DNA of 64,000 bases. Source: Rubrivivax sp. Lineage in GTDB: Bacteria > Pseudomonadota > Gammaproteobacteria > Burkholderiales > Burkholderiaceae_C. The notes beneath the pieces are model-generated. The model was not told the DNA's origin and did no database searches. It saw only the letters and a list, made by a program, of their open reading frames with translations. The stretch spans positions 1-64,000 of the forward strand of contig JAJTDM010000027.1 in NCBI GenBank assembly GCA_021300575.1, in the 5' to 3' direction. Below are positions 8,297 to 18,003 of the stretch, one piece after another (the stretch's first letter is position 1; the number at the start of each line of letters is the position of its first letter). The position numbers and the translations under genes were made by a program.

Positions 8297-11200
8297 GCGC
8301 ACCGACCTCAAGAGCATCCTCATCATCGGCGCCGGCCCCATCGTCATCGGTCAGGCCTGCGAGTTCGACTACTCCGGGGCCCAGGCCTGCAAGGCGCTGC
8401 GGGAGGAGGGCTACCGCGTCATCCTCGTCAACAGCAATCCGGCCACGATCATGACCGACCCGGGCATGGCCGACGCCACTTACATCGAGCCCATCACCTG
8501 GCAGGTGGTGGAAACCATCATCGCCAAGGAGCGGCCCGATGCCGTGCTGCCCACCATGGGTGGACAGACGGCGCTGAACTGCGCGCTCGACCTGCACCGC
8601 CACGGGGTGCTGGCCAAGTACGGCGTGGAGATGATCGGCGCCAACGAACACGCCATCGAAAAGGCGGAGGACCGGCTGAAGTTCAAGGAAGCGATGACCT
8701 CCATCGGCCTGGACTCCGCCAAGAGCGGCATCGCCCACTCGCTTGAGGAGGCCTGGGCGGTGCAGAAGCACATTCAGGCGGACATCGGCGGCCCCGGCTT
8801 CCCGATGGTCATCCGGCCCAGCTTCACGCTGGGGGGCACGGGCGGCGGCATTGCCTACAACCCGCAGGAGTTCGAGGAGATCTGCAAGCGTGGCCTGGAC
8901 TTGTCGCCCACCAACGAGCTCTTGATCGAGGAGAGCCTGATCGGCTGGAAGGAGTTCGAGATGGAGGTGGTCCGCGACCGTGCGGACAACTGCATCATCG
9001 TGTGCGCCATCGAGAACCTGGACCCCATGGGCATCCACACGGGCGACTCCATCACCGTGGCCCCGGCCCAGACGCTGACCGACAAGGAATACCAGCTGCT
9101 GCGCAACGCGTCGATCGCGATCCTGCGTGAGATCGGCGTGGACACTGGCGGCTCGAACGTGCAGTTCTCCATCAATCCTGCCAACGGCCGGATGACCGTG
9201 ATCGAGATGAACCCGCGGGTGTCTCGCTCCTCGGCGCTGGCCTCCAAGGCCACAGGCTTCCCGATTGCGAAGGTGGCGGCCAAGCTCGCGGTGGGCTACA
9301 CGCTGGACGAGTTGAAGAACGACATCACGGGGGGTGCCACTCCGGCGAGCTTCGAGCCCAGCATCGACTACGTGGTCACCAAGATCCCGCGCTTCGCGTT
9401 CGAGAAGTTTCCGGCTGCTGATCCGCACCTGACCACGCAGATGAAATCGGTGGGCGAGGTCATGGCCATCGGCCGGACCTTCCAGGAGAGCTTCCAGAAG
9501 GCACTGCGCGGCCTGGAAACCGGCATCGACGGGCTGACCGAGCGCAGCGACGACCGGGACGAAATCGTCGAGGAGATCGGCGAGCCTGGCCCGGAGCGCA
9601 TCCTGTTCGTGGGCGATGCATTTCGCATCGGGATGACCTTGGATGAGGTGTACGCCGAGACGGCCATCGACCCCTGGTTCCTGGCGCAGATCGAGCACAT
9701 CGTGACCACTGAGGCGCAGGTCCGGGCCCGGGCCTTGGATTCCCTTACCCAGGCCGAGATGCGTCACCTCAAGCGCATGGGCTTTTCTGATCGGCGACTG
9801 GCGGTGCTGACCGGCACGCACCAGCATGCGGTGCGGGCGCACCGTCATGCGCTCGGGGTGCGGCCCGTCTACAAGCGGGTGGACACCTGCGCGGCCGAGT
9901 TCGCCACGCAGACGGCCTACATGTACTCCACGTATGAGGAGGAGTGCGAGGCCGCGCCCAGCAGTCGCAAGAAGATCATGGTGCTGGGGGGCGGGCCCAA
10001 CCGAATCGGCCAGGGCATCGAGTTCGATTACTGCTGCGTGCACGCTGCGCTCGCGATGCGCGAAGACGGCTACGAGACCATCATGGTCAACTGCAATCCC
10101 GAAACGGTCTCCACCGATTACGACACCAGCGATCGCTTGTACTTCGAGCCCGTGACGCTGGAAGACGTGCTGGAGATCGTGGCGGTGGAGAAGCCGCTGG
10201 GCGTCATCGTCCAGTACGGCGGGCAGACCCCGCTAAAACTTGCGCTCGACCTGGAGCGCGCGGGCGTGCCCATCATCGGCACCTCGCCCGACAGCATCGA
10301 CATCGCCGAAGACCGCGAGCGCTTCCAGAAGCTGCTGCACGAACTGGGCTTGCGTCAGCCCCCCAACCGCATCGCCCGCACCGAAGATCAGGCGTTGGCG
10401 TTGGCGCGGGAGATTGGCTATCCGCTGGTGGTGCGCCCCAGCTATGTGCTGGGTGGTCGCGCCATGGAGATCGTGCATGGCGACAAGGACCTGGAGCGCT
10501 ACATGCGCGAAGCGGTTCGCGTGAGCGAGAAGTCCCCCGTGCTGCTGGACCGCTTCCTCAATGACGCCATCGAGGTCGATGTGGACTGCATTGGGGACGG
10601 CGCCGAGCTCATGATCGGCGGCATCATGGAACACGTGGAAGCTGCGGGCATCCACAGCGGTGACTCCGCCTGCTCGCTGCCCCCCTACACCTTGAGTGGT
10701 GCGCTGCAGGACGAGATGCGACGTCAGACCACGCTCATGGCCCGTGCCCTGAACGTGGTGGGCCTCATGAACGTGCAGTTCGCCATACAGGGCGAGGGTG
10801 ATGAGGCGGTGGTCTACGTGCTCGAGGTGAACCCCCGTGCATCGCGTACCGTGCCTTTCGTCAGCAAGGCCACCGGGCAGCCGCTGGCCAAGATCGCTGC
10901 GCGTTGCATGGCCGGGCAGAAGCTTTCTGACCAGGCCGGGGTGAAGGGCGAGGTCATTCCTCCCTACTTCAGCATCAAGGAGGCGGTCTTCCCCTTCAAC
11001 AAGTTCCCGGGCGTGGATCCGGTTCTCGGGCCGGAGATGCGGTCGACGGGCGAGGTCATGGGGGTGGGCGAGACCTTCGGCGAGGCGATGCTGAAAAGCC
11101 AACTGGGCGCGGGCTCACGCCTGCCGTCCAAGGGTACGGTCGTGTTGACCGTGAAGGACTCCGACAAGTCAAGGGCCGTGCGGGTGGCGCAGGACCTGCA

Positions 11201-11531
11201 CGCACTGGGCTTCCAGATCGTGGCCACGCGTGGCACTGCGGTGGCCATCGCTGCCGCTGGGGTGCCGGTGAGGGCGGTGAACAAGGTCAAGGACGGACGA
11301 CCTCACATCGGCGACATGGTCAAGGCCGGAGAGATTCAGCTGGTGTTCACCACCGTGGACGAGACGCGCACCGCCATTGCCGATTCGCGCCATATCCGCA
11401 CCGCTGCCCTGGCCAACCGGGTGACCTACTACACCACGATGGCCGGCTCGGAAGCCGCGACCGAGGCCCTCAAGCACCGCGCTGACCTGGCCGTCAAGTC
11501 CCTCCAGGAACTGCATCTTTCGCTGCATTGA
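8289..11531 (+). CDS. carB: Carbamoyl-phosphate synthase large subunit
   Basis: The product is 1080 aa, full length for CarB. It has the duplicated ATP-grasp architecture: the first half starts [20 protein letters not shown] and the second repeats it as [19 protein letters not shown] near residue 560. The C-terminal MGS-like allosteric domain follows [17 protein letters not shown] near residue 945. Together with CarA it makes carbamoyl phosphate from bicarbonate, glutamine-derived ammonia and two ATP. It overlaps carA by 8 bp and precedes greA, as in other Burkholderiales. Confidence 0.98.
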   Translation: MPKRTDLKSILIIGAGPIVIGQACEFDYSGAQACKALREEGYRVILVNSNPATIMTDPGMADATYIEPITWQVVETIIAKERPDAVLPTMGGQTALNCALDLHRHGVLAKYGVEMIGANEHAIEKAEDRLKFKEAMTSIGLDSAKSGIAHSLEEAWAVQKHIQADIGGPGFPMVIRPSFTLGGTGGGIAYNPQEFEEICKRGLDLSPTNELLIEESLIGWKEFEMEVVRDRADNCIIVCAIENLDPMGIHTGDSITVAPAQTLTDKEYQLLRNASIAILREIGVDTGGSNVQFSINPANGRMTVIEMNPRVSRSSALASKATGFPIAKVAAKLAVGYTLDELKNDITGGATPASFEPSIDYVVTKIPRFAFEKFPAADPHLTTQMKSVGEVMAIGRTFQESFQKALRGLETGIDGLTERSDDRDEIVEEIGEPGPERILFVGDAFRIGMTLDEVYAETAIDPWFLAQIEHIVTTEAQVRARALDSLTQAEMRHLKRMGFSDRRLAVLTGTHQHAVRAHRHALGVRPVYKRVDTCAAEFATQTAYMYSTYEEECEAAPSSRKKIMVLGGGPNRIGQGIEFDYCCVHAALAMREDGYETIMVNCNPETVSTDYDTSDRLYFEPVTLEDVLEIVAVEKPLGVIVQYGGQTPLKLALDLERAGVPIIGTSPDSIDIAEDRERFQKLLHELGLRQPPNRIARTEDQALALAREIGYPLVVRPSYVLGGRAMEIVHGDKDLERYMREAVRVSEKSPVLLDRFLNDAIEVDVDCIGDGAELMIGGIMEHVEAAGIHSGDSACSLPPYTLSGALQDEMRRQTTLMARALNVVGLMNVQFAIQGEGDEAVVYVLEVNPRASRTVPFVSKATGQPLAKIAARCMAGQKLSDQAGVKGEVIPPYFSIKEAVFPFNKFPGVDPVLGPEMRSTGEVMGVGETFGEAMLKSQLGAGSRLPSKGTVVLTVKDSDKSRAVRVAQDLHALGFQIVATRGTAVAIAAAGVPVRAVNKVKDGRPHIGDMVKAGEIQLVFTTVDETRTAIADSRHIRTAALANRVTYYTTMAGSEAATEALKHRADLAVKSLQELHLSLH

Positions 11532-11592
11532 TTGAGCCTGAAGGGCTGGACCGACAACGAAGCCTGAGAGACGCGCGCAGGCCGGCCTGAAC

Positions 11593-11598
11593 TACACT
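11593..11598 (+). promoter_or_regulatory. Candidate greA promoter -10
   Basis: TACACT at 11593-11598 would place a transcription start near 11605, upstream of the terminator hairpin at 11613-11651 and of greA. The same hexamer occurs upstream of ndk and pyrH in this window. No convincing -35 is visible. Confidence 0.35.
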
Positions 11599-11612
11599 TC
11601 AGTCAGGTATCG

Positions 11613-11651
11613 CCGCCGCAGCAGACCGCAAGGTCCCCTGCGGCGGTTTTT
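11613..11651 (+). terminator. Intrinsic terminator in the greA leader
   Basis: A perfect 9-bp stem CCGCCGCAG / CTGCGGCGG is followed directly by five T residues. It ends 25 bp before the greA ATG. It can serve as the carAB terminator, and may also act on transcripts starting at the candidate greA promoter, giving a leader-derived short RNA as at E. coli greA (GraL). Confidence 0.7.
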
Positions 11652-11675
11652 CTTGAATCGAACATCGACACAGCC

Positions 11676-12152
11676 ATGAGCACCATTCCCCTGACCCGAC
11701 GCGGCGCAGACAAGCTGAAGGAGGAGCTTCACCGGCTGAAGACCGTGGAGCGGCATGCCGTGATCCAGGCCATTGCCGAGGCACGTGCTCAAGGGGACTT
11801 GTCCGAGAACGCCGAATACGATGCGGCCAAGGACAAGCAAGGCTTCATCGAAGGCCGCATCCTGGAAATCGAAGGCAAGCTTGCTGCGGCCCAGGTGATC
11901 GACCCGGCCACCCTCGACGCGGATGGCCGCGTGGTGTTCGGTGCGACGGTGGACCTGGAGGAGGAGGCCACAGGGGCCCGAGTGACCTACCAGATCGTGG
12001 GAGACGACGAAGCCGATCTCAAGCTCGGATTGATCTCGATTTCCAGCCCCATCGCGCGCGCCCTCATCGGGAAGTCGGAGGACGACATGGCCGAGGTGAG
12101 GGCGCCGGGTGGCGTCAAGAGCTACGAGATCATGGCCGTGCGCTACGTCTGA
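11676..12152 (+). CDS. greA: Transcription elongation factor GreA
   Basis: The product is 158 aa, normal length. The N-terminal antiparallel coiled coil carries the acidic tip [16 protein letters not shown] (D and E residues near 41-45) that enters the RNA polymerase secondary channel. The C-terminal FKBP-like domain contains [17 protein letters not shown]. GreA stimulates cleavage of backtracked nascent RNA. It follows carAB, with an intrinsic terminator just upstream. No strong Shine-Dalgarno precedes the ATG. Confidence 0.97.
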   Translation: MSTIPLTRRGADKLKEELHRLKTVERHAVIQAIAEARAQGDLSENAEYDAAKDKQGFIEGRILEIEGKLAAAQVIDPATLDADGRVVFGATVDLEEEATGARVTYQIVGDDEADLKLGLISISSPIARALIGKSEDDMAEVRAPGGVKSYEIMAVRYV

Positions 12153-12212
12153 GGGGCGCCGTATTCTCGTACTCCATGACGGCCCTCAGCTCCTGGACCC
12201 GCTTCTCCACGG

Positions 12213-12686
12213 TCAGCCCGCCGCCTTCTTCTTCTGGCTCACCTGGCGGACGTCCTTGCGCTTGATCGTGCCGCCGCGCGTCACCCGTTCATTGCCCAGG
12301 ACCTTCACCTTCTTCACCGTGGCGCGGTGGTTACCGCTCTTGGAAAACGACACGAGCTTCACGACTCGTGGCCCCGGAAGCCGGTCGTCTCTCGCCTCTT
12401 TGGGCTTTTCCTCGATCGGGCGCCAGAGCACCAGCAGCTTCCCGATGTGCTGAACCGCGGCGGCACTCAGTTCCTCCGTCAGGCTGGAGAGCATCTGTTC
12501 ACGCGTTTCCCGCACGTCGGAGAACACTCTGAGCTTGATCAGCCCATGTGCGTTCAGGGCGGCGTCGGTCTCGCGACGAACGGCCTCGGTCAGGCCTTCG
12601 GCACCGATGAGGACGACCGGGTTCAGGTGATGGGCATCGGCGCGAAGGCTGCGACGTTCGGTGGGAGACAACTGGAGGGCAGGCAT
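12213..12686 (-). CDS. yhbY: YhbY-family (CRM domain) ribosome-associated RNA-binding protein
   Basis: The product is 157 aa. Residues 1-95 form a CRS1/YhbY (CRM) domain with [19 protein letters not shown] and the [14 protein letters not shown] helix; CRM proteins bind pre-50S particles. The C-terminal third is an extra Lys/Arg-rich tail ending [14 protein letters not shown], longer than E. coli YhbY (about 97 aa). The ATG is the complement of 12684-12686, with GGAGGGC upstream of an earlier position only. It is divergent from rlmE with a 20-bp gap. Confidence 0.9.
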   Translation of the reverse strand: MPALQLSPTERRSLRADAHHLNPVVLIGAEGLTEAVRRETDAALNAHGLIKLRVFSDVRETREQMLSSLTEELSAAAVQHIGKLLVLWRPIEEKPKEARDDRLPGPRVVKLVSFSKSGNHRATVKKVKVLGNERVTRGGTIKRKDVRQVSQKKKAAG

Positions 12687-12706
12687 GCCCGTATTATCGA
12701 CCCGGC
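12687..12706. promoter_or_regulatory. Shared 20-bp divergent promoter region of yhbY and rlmE
   Basis: The gap contains GTATTATCG. Read on plus, TATTAT (12692-12697) ends nine bases before the rlmE ATG. Read on minus, GATAAT/TAATAC ends four to six bases before the yhbY ATG. Both messages could start at or within a few bases of the start codon. The -35 elements would lie inside the opposite coding sequence and are not obvious. Confidence 0.4.
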
Positions 12707-13360
12707 ATGAAGAGCAAGCGACTGAACAAGGCGTGGCTGCACGACCACCTCACTGACCCCTACGTCAAGATGGCGCAGCGCGAGGGCTATCGGGCACGGG
12801 CGGCCTACAAGCTCAAGGAGATCGACGAGACGCACGGCCTCTTGCGGCCCGGGCAGGTGGTCGTGGACTTGGGTGCGGCGCCCGGGGCCTGGAGCCAGTA
12901 TGTGCGGCGCAAGTTCGCGCCGGCAGGGGCGGCGGTGGGTGAACTCGCGGGGACCATCATCGCTCTGGATGTCCTGGAGTTCGAGTCCATTGAAGGCGTC
13001 ACCTACCTGCGGGGGGACTTCCGCGAGGAGTCGACGATGCAAGCCCTGGAGCAGGCGCTGGCAGGTCGAAAGGTGGATGTGGTGTTGTCGGACATGGCGC
13101 CCAATCTGTCGGGCATCGAATCATCGGACGCTGCGCGCGTGGCTCACCTGGTGGAGTTGGCGGTGGATTTCTCGCTCAAGCATCTGAGGACGGATGGCCA
13201 GGGTGCCCTGGTCTGCAAGGCCTTTCATGGCAGTGGCTACAGTCAACTGGTCAAGCTGTTCAAGGACAGTTTCCGGGTGGTCAAGCCCATCAAGCCCAAG
13301 GCGTCTCGAGACCGGTCGTCTGAAACCTTTCTGCTGGGCCTGGGTCCCAAGCGAGGTTGA
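12707..13360 (+). CDS. rlmE: 23S rRNA (uridine-2552-2'-O)-methyltransferase RlmE (FtsJ/RrmJ)
   Basis: The product is 217 aa, with the K-D-K-E catalytic tetrad of the FtsJ family readable in order: K in [10 protein letters not shown] in [12 protein letters not shown] in LVCKAFHG and E in RSSETFLL. The SAM site is [14 protein letters not shown]. It methylates the ribosomal A-loop late in 50S assembly. In other Burkholderiales ftsH, folP and glmM follow; here they do not, and the next gene is scpB. Confidence 0.97.
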   Translation: MKSKRLNKAWLHDHLTDPYVKMAQREGYRARAAYKLKEIDETHGLLRPGQVVVDLGAAPGAWSQYVRRKFAPAGAAVGELAGTIIALDVLEFESIEGVTYLRGDFREESTMQALEQALAGRKVDVVLSDMAPNLSGIESSDAARVAHLVELAVDFSLKHLRTDGQGALVCKAFHGSGYSQLVKLFKDSFRVVKPIKPKASRDRSSETFLLGLGPKRG

Positions 13361-13677
13361 AGGAAGCTTGTCATTTGCGCATCCATCCGGTCGACGAGTG
13401 CTTCATCCGCACCCATGAGGGCGTAAACTAAGGCTTGACGATGGTCGAGGCCGCGAAGTGGCTCGGCTTCTTCGCATGTGCCCCCTCGGGGCTGTTGGAG
13501 TGCCCCATTGAGCACTCGCGGCTCTTCTCTTCATGAACTGGCGGTGTCGCACTGTTCGGGGGGCTTTCAGTATTCGGACGGATGGGGCCCGGTCAACCGG
13601 GACTGCAGCACAGTGGATCCTGAGGGTTCTGCCCCGGCTGTATCGGCGCTCTGTTCGCTGCTTCGGGTCACGCATTG
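13361..13677 (+). promoter_or_regulatory. 317-bp structured leader region upstream of scpB (synteny breakpoint)
   Basis: No known gene is visible. A 31-codon frame starts at ATG 13441, preceded by AAGG, and ends at TGA 13534-13536. Within it are three GC segments that can pair in two exclusive ways: GCCCC (13480-13484) with GGGGC (13488-13492), or GGGGC with GCCCC (13502-13506). A further hairpin GCGAAG / CTTCGC lies at 13453-13475. TAAACT at 13426-13431 is a possible -10. The arrangement resembles a leader-peptide attenuator, but nothing identifies a ligand. Confidence 0.3.
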
Positions 13678-14403
13678 ATGAATACATCGGACGCCAAGAG
13701 GGTCCTTGAAACGGCTTTGATCTGCGCGCAGGCCCCCGTGCCCGTGCGCGAACTGCAGTTGCTCTTTGACGGCCAGTTGACCCAGCACGAGTTGACAGCG
13801 TTGCTGCACCAATTGGTGCAAGACTGGACGGACAAGGGGGTGGAACTGGTGGCCGTTTCCTCGGGCTGGCGGTTTCAGAGCCGTCCTGAGATGCGGGTCT
13901 TTCTGGACCGTTTGCACCCGGAAAAGCCGCCGCGGTACTCCAGAGCGGTCATGGAGACCCTGGCCATCATTGCCTACCGCCAGCCCGTGACGCGGGGCGA
14001 CATTGAGGACATACGCGGCGTCGTGGTGTCCAGCCAGATCGTCAAGCAGTTGGAGGAGCGGGGGTGGATCGAGGCGATCGGCTACCGCGAGTCCCCGGGC
14101 CGTCCGGCCTTGTATGGCACCACTCGGCAGTTCCTGGACGATCTGGGGCTGTCCAGCCTGAACCAGTTGCCCGAGGTGGGCGGTGACGCCAGCGCAGGTG
14201 AAGCGGCCGATGCACTGGCGCCCGTGACCGATGGTGCAGAAGTGATGGCGCAGCCATCGCCCGACGATCTACCCATCTTCAGGGCGGCCGCCGAGCCGCC
14301 GATCGAAACCCCCGAGGCGCCACCTGTGCACTCGAACCTGAGCGCAGCTTCCGCACTTCCGGCGTCCTCTCCAGACCCAGCCCTTCAAGGCGATATCGCA
14401 TGA
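13678..14403 (+). CDS. scpB: SMC-Scp complex subunit ScpB
   Basis: ScpB joins ScpA and SMC in chromosome condensation and segregation. The 241-aa product has the two winged-helix domains, with signature segments [26 protein letters not shown] and [25 protein letters not shown]. About 75 C-terminal residues are Pro/Ala/Glu-rich and probably disordered. ATG 13678 follows an in-frame TTG at 13675; the ATG is preferred. Its stop overlaps the rluB start (ATGA). scpA is not adjacent. Confidence 0.95.
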   Translation: MNTSDAKRVLETALICAQAPVPVRELQLLFDGQLTQHELTALLHQLVQDWTDKGVELVAVSSGWRFQSRPEMRVFLDRLHPEKPPRYSRAVMETLAIIAYRQPVTRGDIEDIRGVVVSSQIVKQLEERGWIEAIGYRESPGRPALYGTTRQFLDDLGLSSLNQLPEVGGDASAGEAADALAPVTDGAEVMAQPSPDDLPIFRAAAEPPIETPEAPPVHSNLSAASALPASSPDPALQGDIA

Positions 14404-16262
14404 ACCAGCCCGATCCTGACCAGACTGAAAGCACCCAACGCGCCCGGCAGGAGACACCGGACCAGGCGACCGTCGACGGCCCCGCGGCGGTAGCCGCAAC
14501 GGAGTCAGCCCGTCCCGATGGAGTGCCAGAACAGCCGTCGGCCGCGGGACCGTCTGCCGAAGACGCCCAGTCCGACACCCTGAGAGACCCGCGGCGGCGC
14601 AAGCGCAACCGTCGGCGTGGCCGCCGAGGTGATCGGGGCGGTGACCGGTCTGCCCTGGGCCTGGAGGGCGCAGAACTGGCGGAAGGCGCTTCAGCCGACA
14701 CCCCAGCGGCCGCGGGCCACTTCACGGACAACCAGGCGGACGTACCTCCTGCGCTGGAGAAGTCCGACCCTGCCGAAGTCTTCGGCGCCGTCATGTCTGG
14801 AGCGTTCGACGAGTCTGCCGAAGGTGAAGAACCTTCCGGCACCATCGGCCCGGTGGCAGAGGACGGCGAATCCGCCGAAGGTACTGCGCAGGGCTCCTCT
14901 GTGCCGGCAAAGCAGGCGCCTGCCCGCAGGGTGCTGGCGCCCGAAATCGACGCTCCCAAGCTGCACAAGGTGCTTGCGCAATCCGGCGTAGGTTCCAGGC
15001 GCGACCTGGAGCAGATGATTGCCGAGGGCCGGGTCACCGTGAACGGCCAGGCGGCACACACGGGGCAACGCATTTCCTACGGTGACAAGATTGCAGTGAA
15101 CGGCAAGCCGGTGAAGGTGCGCATCGCGCCGCTGCCGGCACGCGTGATCGCTTATCACAAGCCTGCAGGCGAGGTGGTCACCCACGACGACCCCCAGCAA
15201 CGGCCCACGGTCTTCAGGCGATTGCCCCGCCTGCCGCAGGGCAAGTGGCAGTCCGTGGGGCGTCTCGACATCAACACGGAGGGGTTGCTGCTGTTCACCA
15301 ACTCAGGTGATCTTGCCAACAGGCTCATGCACCCTCGCTTTGGTGTCGAGCGCGAGTACGCGGTCCGCATCCTGGGTTCTCTGTCAGACGAGAACCGGAC
15401 AAAGTTGCTGGAAGGCGTGGAGGTTGACGGGCAGGTCGCCGCCTTCAAGAGCATCGAGGACGGAGGAGGCGACGGTGCGAACCGCTGGGTTCGCGTGGTG
15501 ATCACCGAAGGACGCAACCGAGAGGTCCGCAAGTTGTTCGACACCGTGGGCCATGCCGTCAGCCGACTGATCCGCATTCGCTACGGCAGCGTCGTGCTGC
15601 CCAAGGGTTTGCGCCGCGGCGTCTGGGTGGACCTGCCGGTAGAGGACGTCAAGGCCTTGCGGTCAATGACCTCAGGCGGTGCGCAGCCAGCGGGTCCGGG
15701 CGGCCCGAGGCCCGCTCGTGCAGCGGCGCCGGCACCAGGTCCTCGCGGTCGCAAGAACGCAAGGCATGGCCGTCAGCGCGAAGCTGGATCAGGAGGGGGG
15801 CTTCCCCCGGGGATGTCAGAGGCCGCTGATGGGGAGTCTGGCGATACCGAGAATTTCGCCCGCATTCCCAACCCCTTGCAGCAGACCTACGACAAGCGGG
15901 CCATCCAGCAAGCTCGTCGGGTTAGAGATATCGACGAGGACGGGCCGATTCCCAACCCGCTGCAGCAGACCTATGACCGTCGCGCGGTGCAGGCTGAAGC
16001 GCGTCCACGCCGGGAACTGGACGAGGACGGGCCGATTCCCAACCCGCTGCAGCAGACCTACGACAAGCGATTCGTGAAGGCTGTGAAGTCTTCGCCCGGT
16101 GGTGGCGCAGGCAGGTCAAGAAAGAAGCCGACGGGCGGCAAGGAGCAGGCGGCGGGCGGCCAACCCGACCCCATGCGGACTTCCGTGGGCTACATCGGCG
16201 CAGACGCTTTTCATCAGAAGGGCAAGTCAGGCCGCTCCGGCAAGGGTAGTCGGCGTCGGTGA
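14400..16262 (+). CDS. rluB: 23S rRNA pseudouridine-2605 synthase RluB with long low-complexity ends
   Basis: The product is 620 aa against about 290 in E. coli. Residues 1-180 are acidic/Ala-rich with a basic patch ([17 protein letters not shown]). Residues 180-240 form an S4 RNA-binding domain ([20 protein letters not shown]). The RsuA/RluB catalytic core follows, with [17 protein letters not shown], where Asp is the nucleophile, and [16 protein letters not shown]. The C-terminus holds three copies of [12 protein letters not shown]-like repeats at residues 489, 517 and 546, then a basic tail. The ends are probably disordered rRNA-contacting extensions. It overlaps scpB by 4 bp. Confidence 0.94.
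   Translation: MNQPDPDQTESTQRARQETPDQATVDGPAAVAATESARPDGVPEQPSAAGPSAEDAQSDTLRDPRRRKRNRRRGRRGDRGGDRSALGLEGAELAEGASADTPAAAGHFTDNQADVPPALEKSDPAEVFGAVMSGAFDESAEGEEPSGTIGPVAEDGESAEGTAQGSSVPAKQAPARRVLAPEIDAPKLHKVLAQSGVGSRRDLEQMIAEGRVTVNGQAAHTGQRISYGDKIAVNGKPVKVRIAPLPARVIAYHKPAGEVVTHDDPQQRPTVFRRLPRLPQGKWQSVGRLDINTEGLLLFTNSGDLANRLMHPRFGVEREYAVRILGSLSDENRTKLLEGVEVDGQVAAFKSIEDGGGDGANRWVRVVITEGRNREVRKLFDTVGHAVSRLIRIRYGSVVLPKGLRRGVWVDLPVEDVKALRSMTSGGAQPAGPGGPRPARAAAPAPGPRGRKNARHGRQREAGSGGGLPPGMSEAADGESGDTENFARIPNPLQQTYDKRAIQQARRVRDIDEDGPIPNPLQQTYDRRAVQAEARPRRELDEDGPIPNPLQQTYDKRFVKAVKSSPGGGAGRSRKKPTGGKEQAAGGQPDPMRTSVGYIGADAFHQKGKSGRSGKGSRRR
15861..16074 (+). repeat. Three in-frame repeats in the rluB C-terminus
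   Basis: Each unit encodes [10 protein letters not shown] plus K/R and a basic residue, beginning near 15864, 15948 and 16035. Spacing is 28 then 29 codons. Units two and three are preceded by DEDGP. The DNA is strongly conserved between copies (ATTCCCAACCC, then TGCAGCAGACCTA), so this is a recent or selected tandem duplication within the gene. Confidence 0.85.
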
Positions 16263-16334
16263 AGGCTTGCTGCAAGTCCCTGCCTCAAGAGTGCCTGACG
16301 CCGCAGCGTCTGGCCACGACGTCGGGCCACGGGC

Positions 16335-16340
16335 TACACT
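16335..16340 (+). promoter_or_regulatory. Candidate ndk promoter -10
   Basis: TACACT at 16335-16340 lies 38 bp before the ndk ATG in the 116-bp rluB-ndk gap. A CAGGAG ribosome-binding site precedes the ATG. The -35 is not clear. Confidence 0.35.
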
Positions 16341-16378
16341 GAGAGGTTTTCTCAAGTCTTGGTTTCAGGAGTTTTGGA

Positions 16379-16804
16379 ATGGCTATCGAACGCACCTTGT
16401 CGATCATCAAGCCCGACGCAGTGGCGAAGAACGTGATCGGGCAGATTTATGCCCGCTTCGAAGGCGCAGGATTGACGATCGTCGCCGCCAAGATGGCGCA
16501 TCTCTCGCGCGGCGAGGCAGAAGCCTTCTACGCTGTGCACAAGGCCCGACCCTTTTTCAATGATCTCGTGAGCTTCATGATTTCAGGCCCGGTGATGATC
16601 CAGGCGCTGGAAGGAGAGGGAGCCATTGCACGCAACCGTGAGTTGATGGGCGCCACCGACCCCAAGAAGGCCGACAAGGGCACCATCCGAGCCGACTTCG
16701 CCGACAGCATCGATGCCAATGCCGTGCACGGTTCCGACGCCCCCGAGACGGCGGCCGCCGAGGTGGCGTTCTTCTTCCCCGGCATGAACGTCTACAGCCG
16801 CTGA
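16379..16804 (+). CDS. ndk: Nucleoside diphosphate kinase
   Basis: The product is 141 aa, full length. It equilibrates NTP and NDP pools through a phosphohistidine intermediate. The active-site His is residue 117 in NAVHGSDA, matching the family position. The N-terminus [21 protein letters not shown] is typical, and the nucleotide site includes [17 protein letters not shown]. It sits between rluB and rlmN, as in other Burkholderiales. Confidence 0.98.
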   Translation: MAIERTLSIIKPDAVAKNVIGQIYARFEGAGLTIVAAKMAHLSRGEAEAFYAVHKARPFFNDLVSFMISGPVMIQALEGEGAIARNRELMGATDPKKADKGTIRADFADSIDANAVHGSDAPETAAAEVAFFFPGMNVYSR

Positions 16805-16811
16805 ACGAGGG

Positions 16812-16830
16812 GGCCGGCGAGCAGCCGGCC
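16812..16830 (+). terminator. Weak GC-rich hairpin after ndk
   Basis: A perfect 7-bp stem GGCCGGC / GCCGGCC with a 5-nt loop begins 8 bp past the ndk stop. There is no T-run, so it may only attenuate transcription before rlmN. Confidence 0.3.
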
Positions 16831-16868
16831 TGCCCAGGTCGAGCGGTGCCTCAGAACCCCCAAGCGCT

Positions 16869-18003
16869 GTGAACCTTCTCGATCTCGATCACGAATCTCT
16901 CATCGCTCATGTCGAGGGACTGGGCGAGAAGCGTTTCCGGGCCACCCAGCTCTTCCGCTGGATGCATCGGCGAGGGGAGTCCGAATTCGGCAGGATGACC
17001 GACCTTGCCAGGAGCCTGCGAGAAAAGCTGGAGGGCACGCATCGGATCTCTGCGCTTCCGCTGCTTTCGGAGCATGTCTCTTCTGATGGAACGGTCAAGT
17101 GGCTGTTTGACGTGGGCAACGGCAACGCGGTCGAAACGGTCTTCATTCCGGAGGCGGATCGGGGTACCTTGTGCGTGTCTTCGCAGGCCGGTTGTGCGGT
17201 GGGTTGTCCGTTCTGCTCGACGGGGCATCAGGGCTTCAACCGCAATCTGCGAACGGGCGAGATCCTGGGGCAGTTGTGGCACGCGGAACACCAACTCCGG
17301 GGCCGCTTGCGGCTGCCCGACAACGAGCGGGCCGTGGACAACGTCGTGATGATGGGGATGGGCGAGCCCCTTCAGAACTACGCGGCCTTGGTCCCGGCCT
17401 TGAGGGTGATGCTCGACGACCATGCCTACGGCCTGTCGCGCAGGCGGGTCACGGTGTCCACCTCGGGAGTGGTTCCGATGATGGATCGGCTGCGGCATGA
17501 TTGCCCTGTGGCGCTGGCGGTTTCCCTGCATGCACCGGACGATGCGCTGCGTGACGATCTGGTGCCCCTGAACCGCAAGTACCCGCTGAGGGAACTCCTT
17601 GGCGCCTGCGTCCGGTATCTGGAATCGGCCCCGCGGGACTTCATCACTTTCGAGTACTGCATGCTCGAAGGCGTCAATGACTCTGATGTGCATGCGGCCC
17701 GGTTGGTGGACCTCGTGCGCGGCCGCTCAGAGGATTCCGCCGGCATCGAGGTGTCGTGCAAGTTCAACCTCATCCCGTTCAATCCCTTTCCTTCGTCGGG
17801 TCTGAAGCGCTCCAGCCCGCAGAGGGTCAGCGCGTTTGCAGCGCTGCTGCAAGAGGCGGGTTACGTGACCACTGTGCGCAAGACCCGAGGAGACGATATC
17901 GACGCAGCCTGCGGTCAGCTTGCAGCTGAGGTCCAGGACCGTACCGACGGCCAGGCGTTCTGGCCGCTCGATTGCCATCCAGCCAGTGCGGATGTTGTCA
18001 TGA
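16869..18003 (+). CDS. rlmN: Dual-specificity 23S rRNA/tRNA (adenine-C2)-methyltransferase RlmN, C-terminus frame-disrupted
   Basis: RlmN is a radical-SAM enzyme that methylates A2503 of 23S rRNA and A37 of some tRNAs. The GTG start at 16869 gives [14 protein letters not shown]; the cluster motif [11 protein letters not shown] and the conserved [12 protein letters not shown] and [13 protein letters not shown] are intact. Homology runs to QDRT (residue 359, base 17945). The same frame then runs on without a stop into pilF. In the +1 frame, codons from 17947 encode a tail containing [11 protein letters not shown], resembling the normal RlmN ending (IDIKAV in E. coli), with TGA at 18001-18003. 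A single inserted base near 17946 would explain the fusion. The end given here is that of the presumed ancestral gene. Confidence 0.85.

Noticed and set aside
8250-10043. Open frame of about 600 codons on the minus strand opposite carB
   Set aside because: It lies wholly antisense to an unmistakable carB, has no family motif, and is His/Arg/Gly-rich as expected for a third-position shadow in GC-rich DNA.
13478-13678. 66-codon frame in the scpB leader
   Set aside because: No ribosome-binding site and no family resemblance; the composition looks like non-coding leader.
15861-16074. Possible CRISPR-like or intergenic repeat array
   Set aside because: The three repeats are in frame inside rluB, encode a conserved peptide and have coding spacers, so they are protein repeats.
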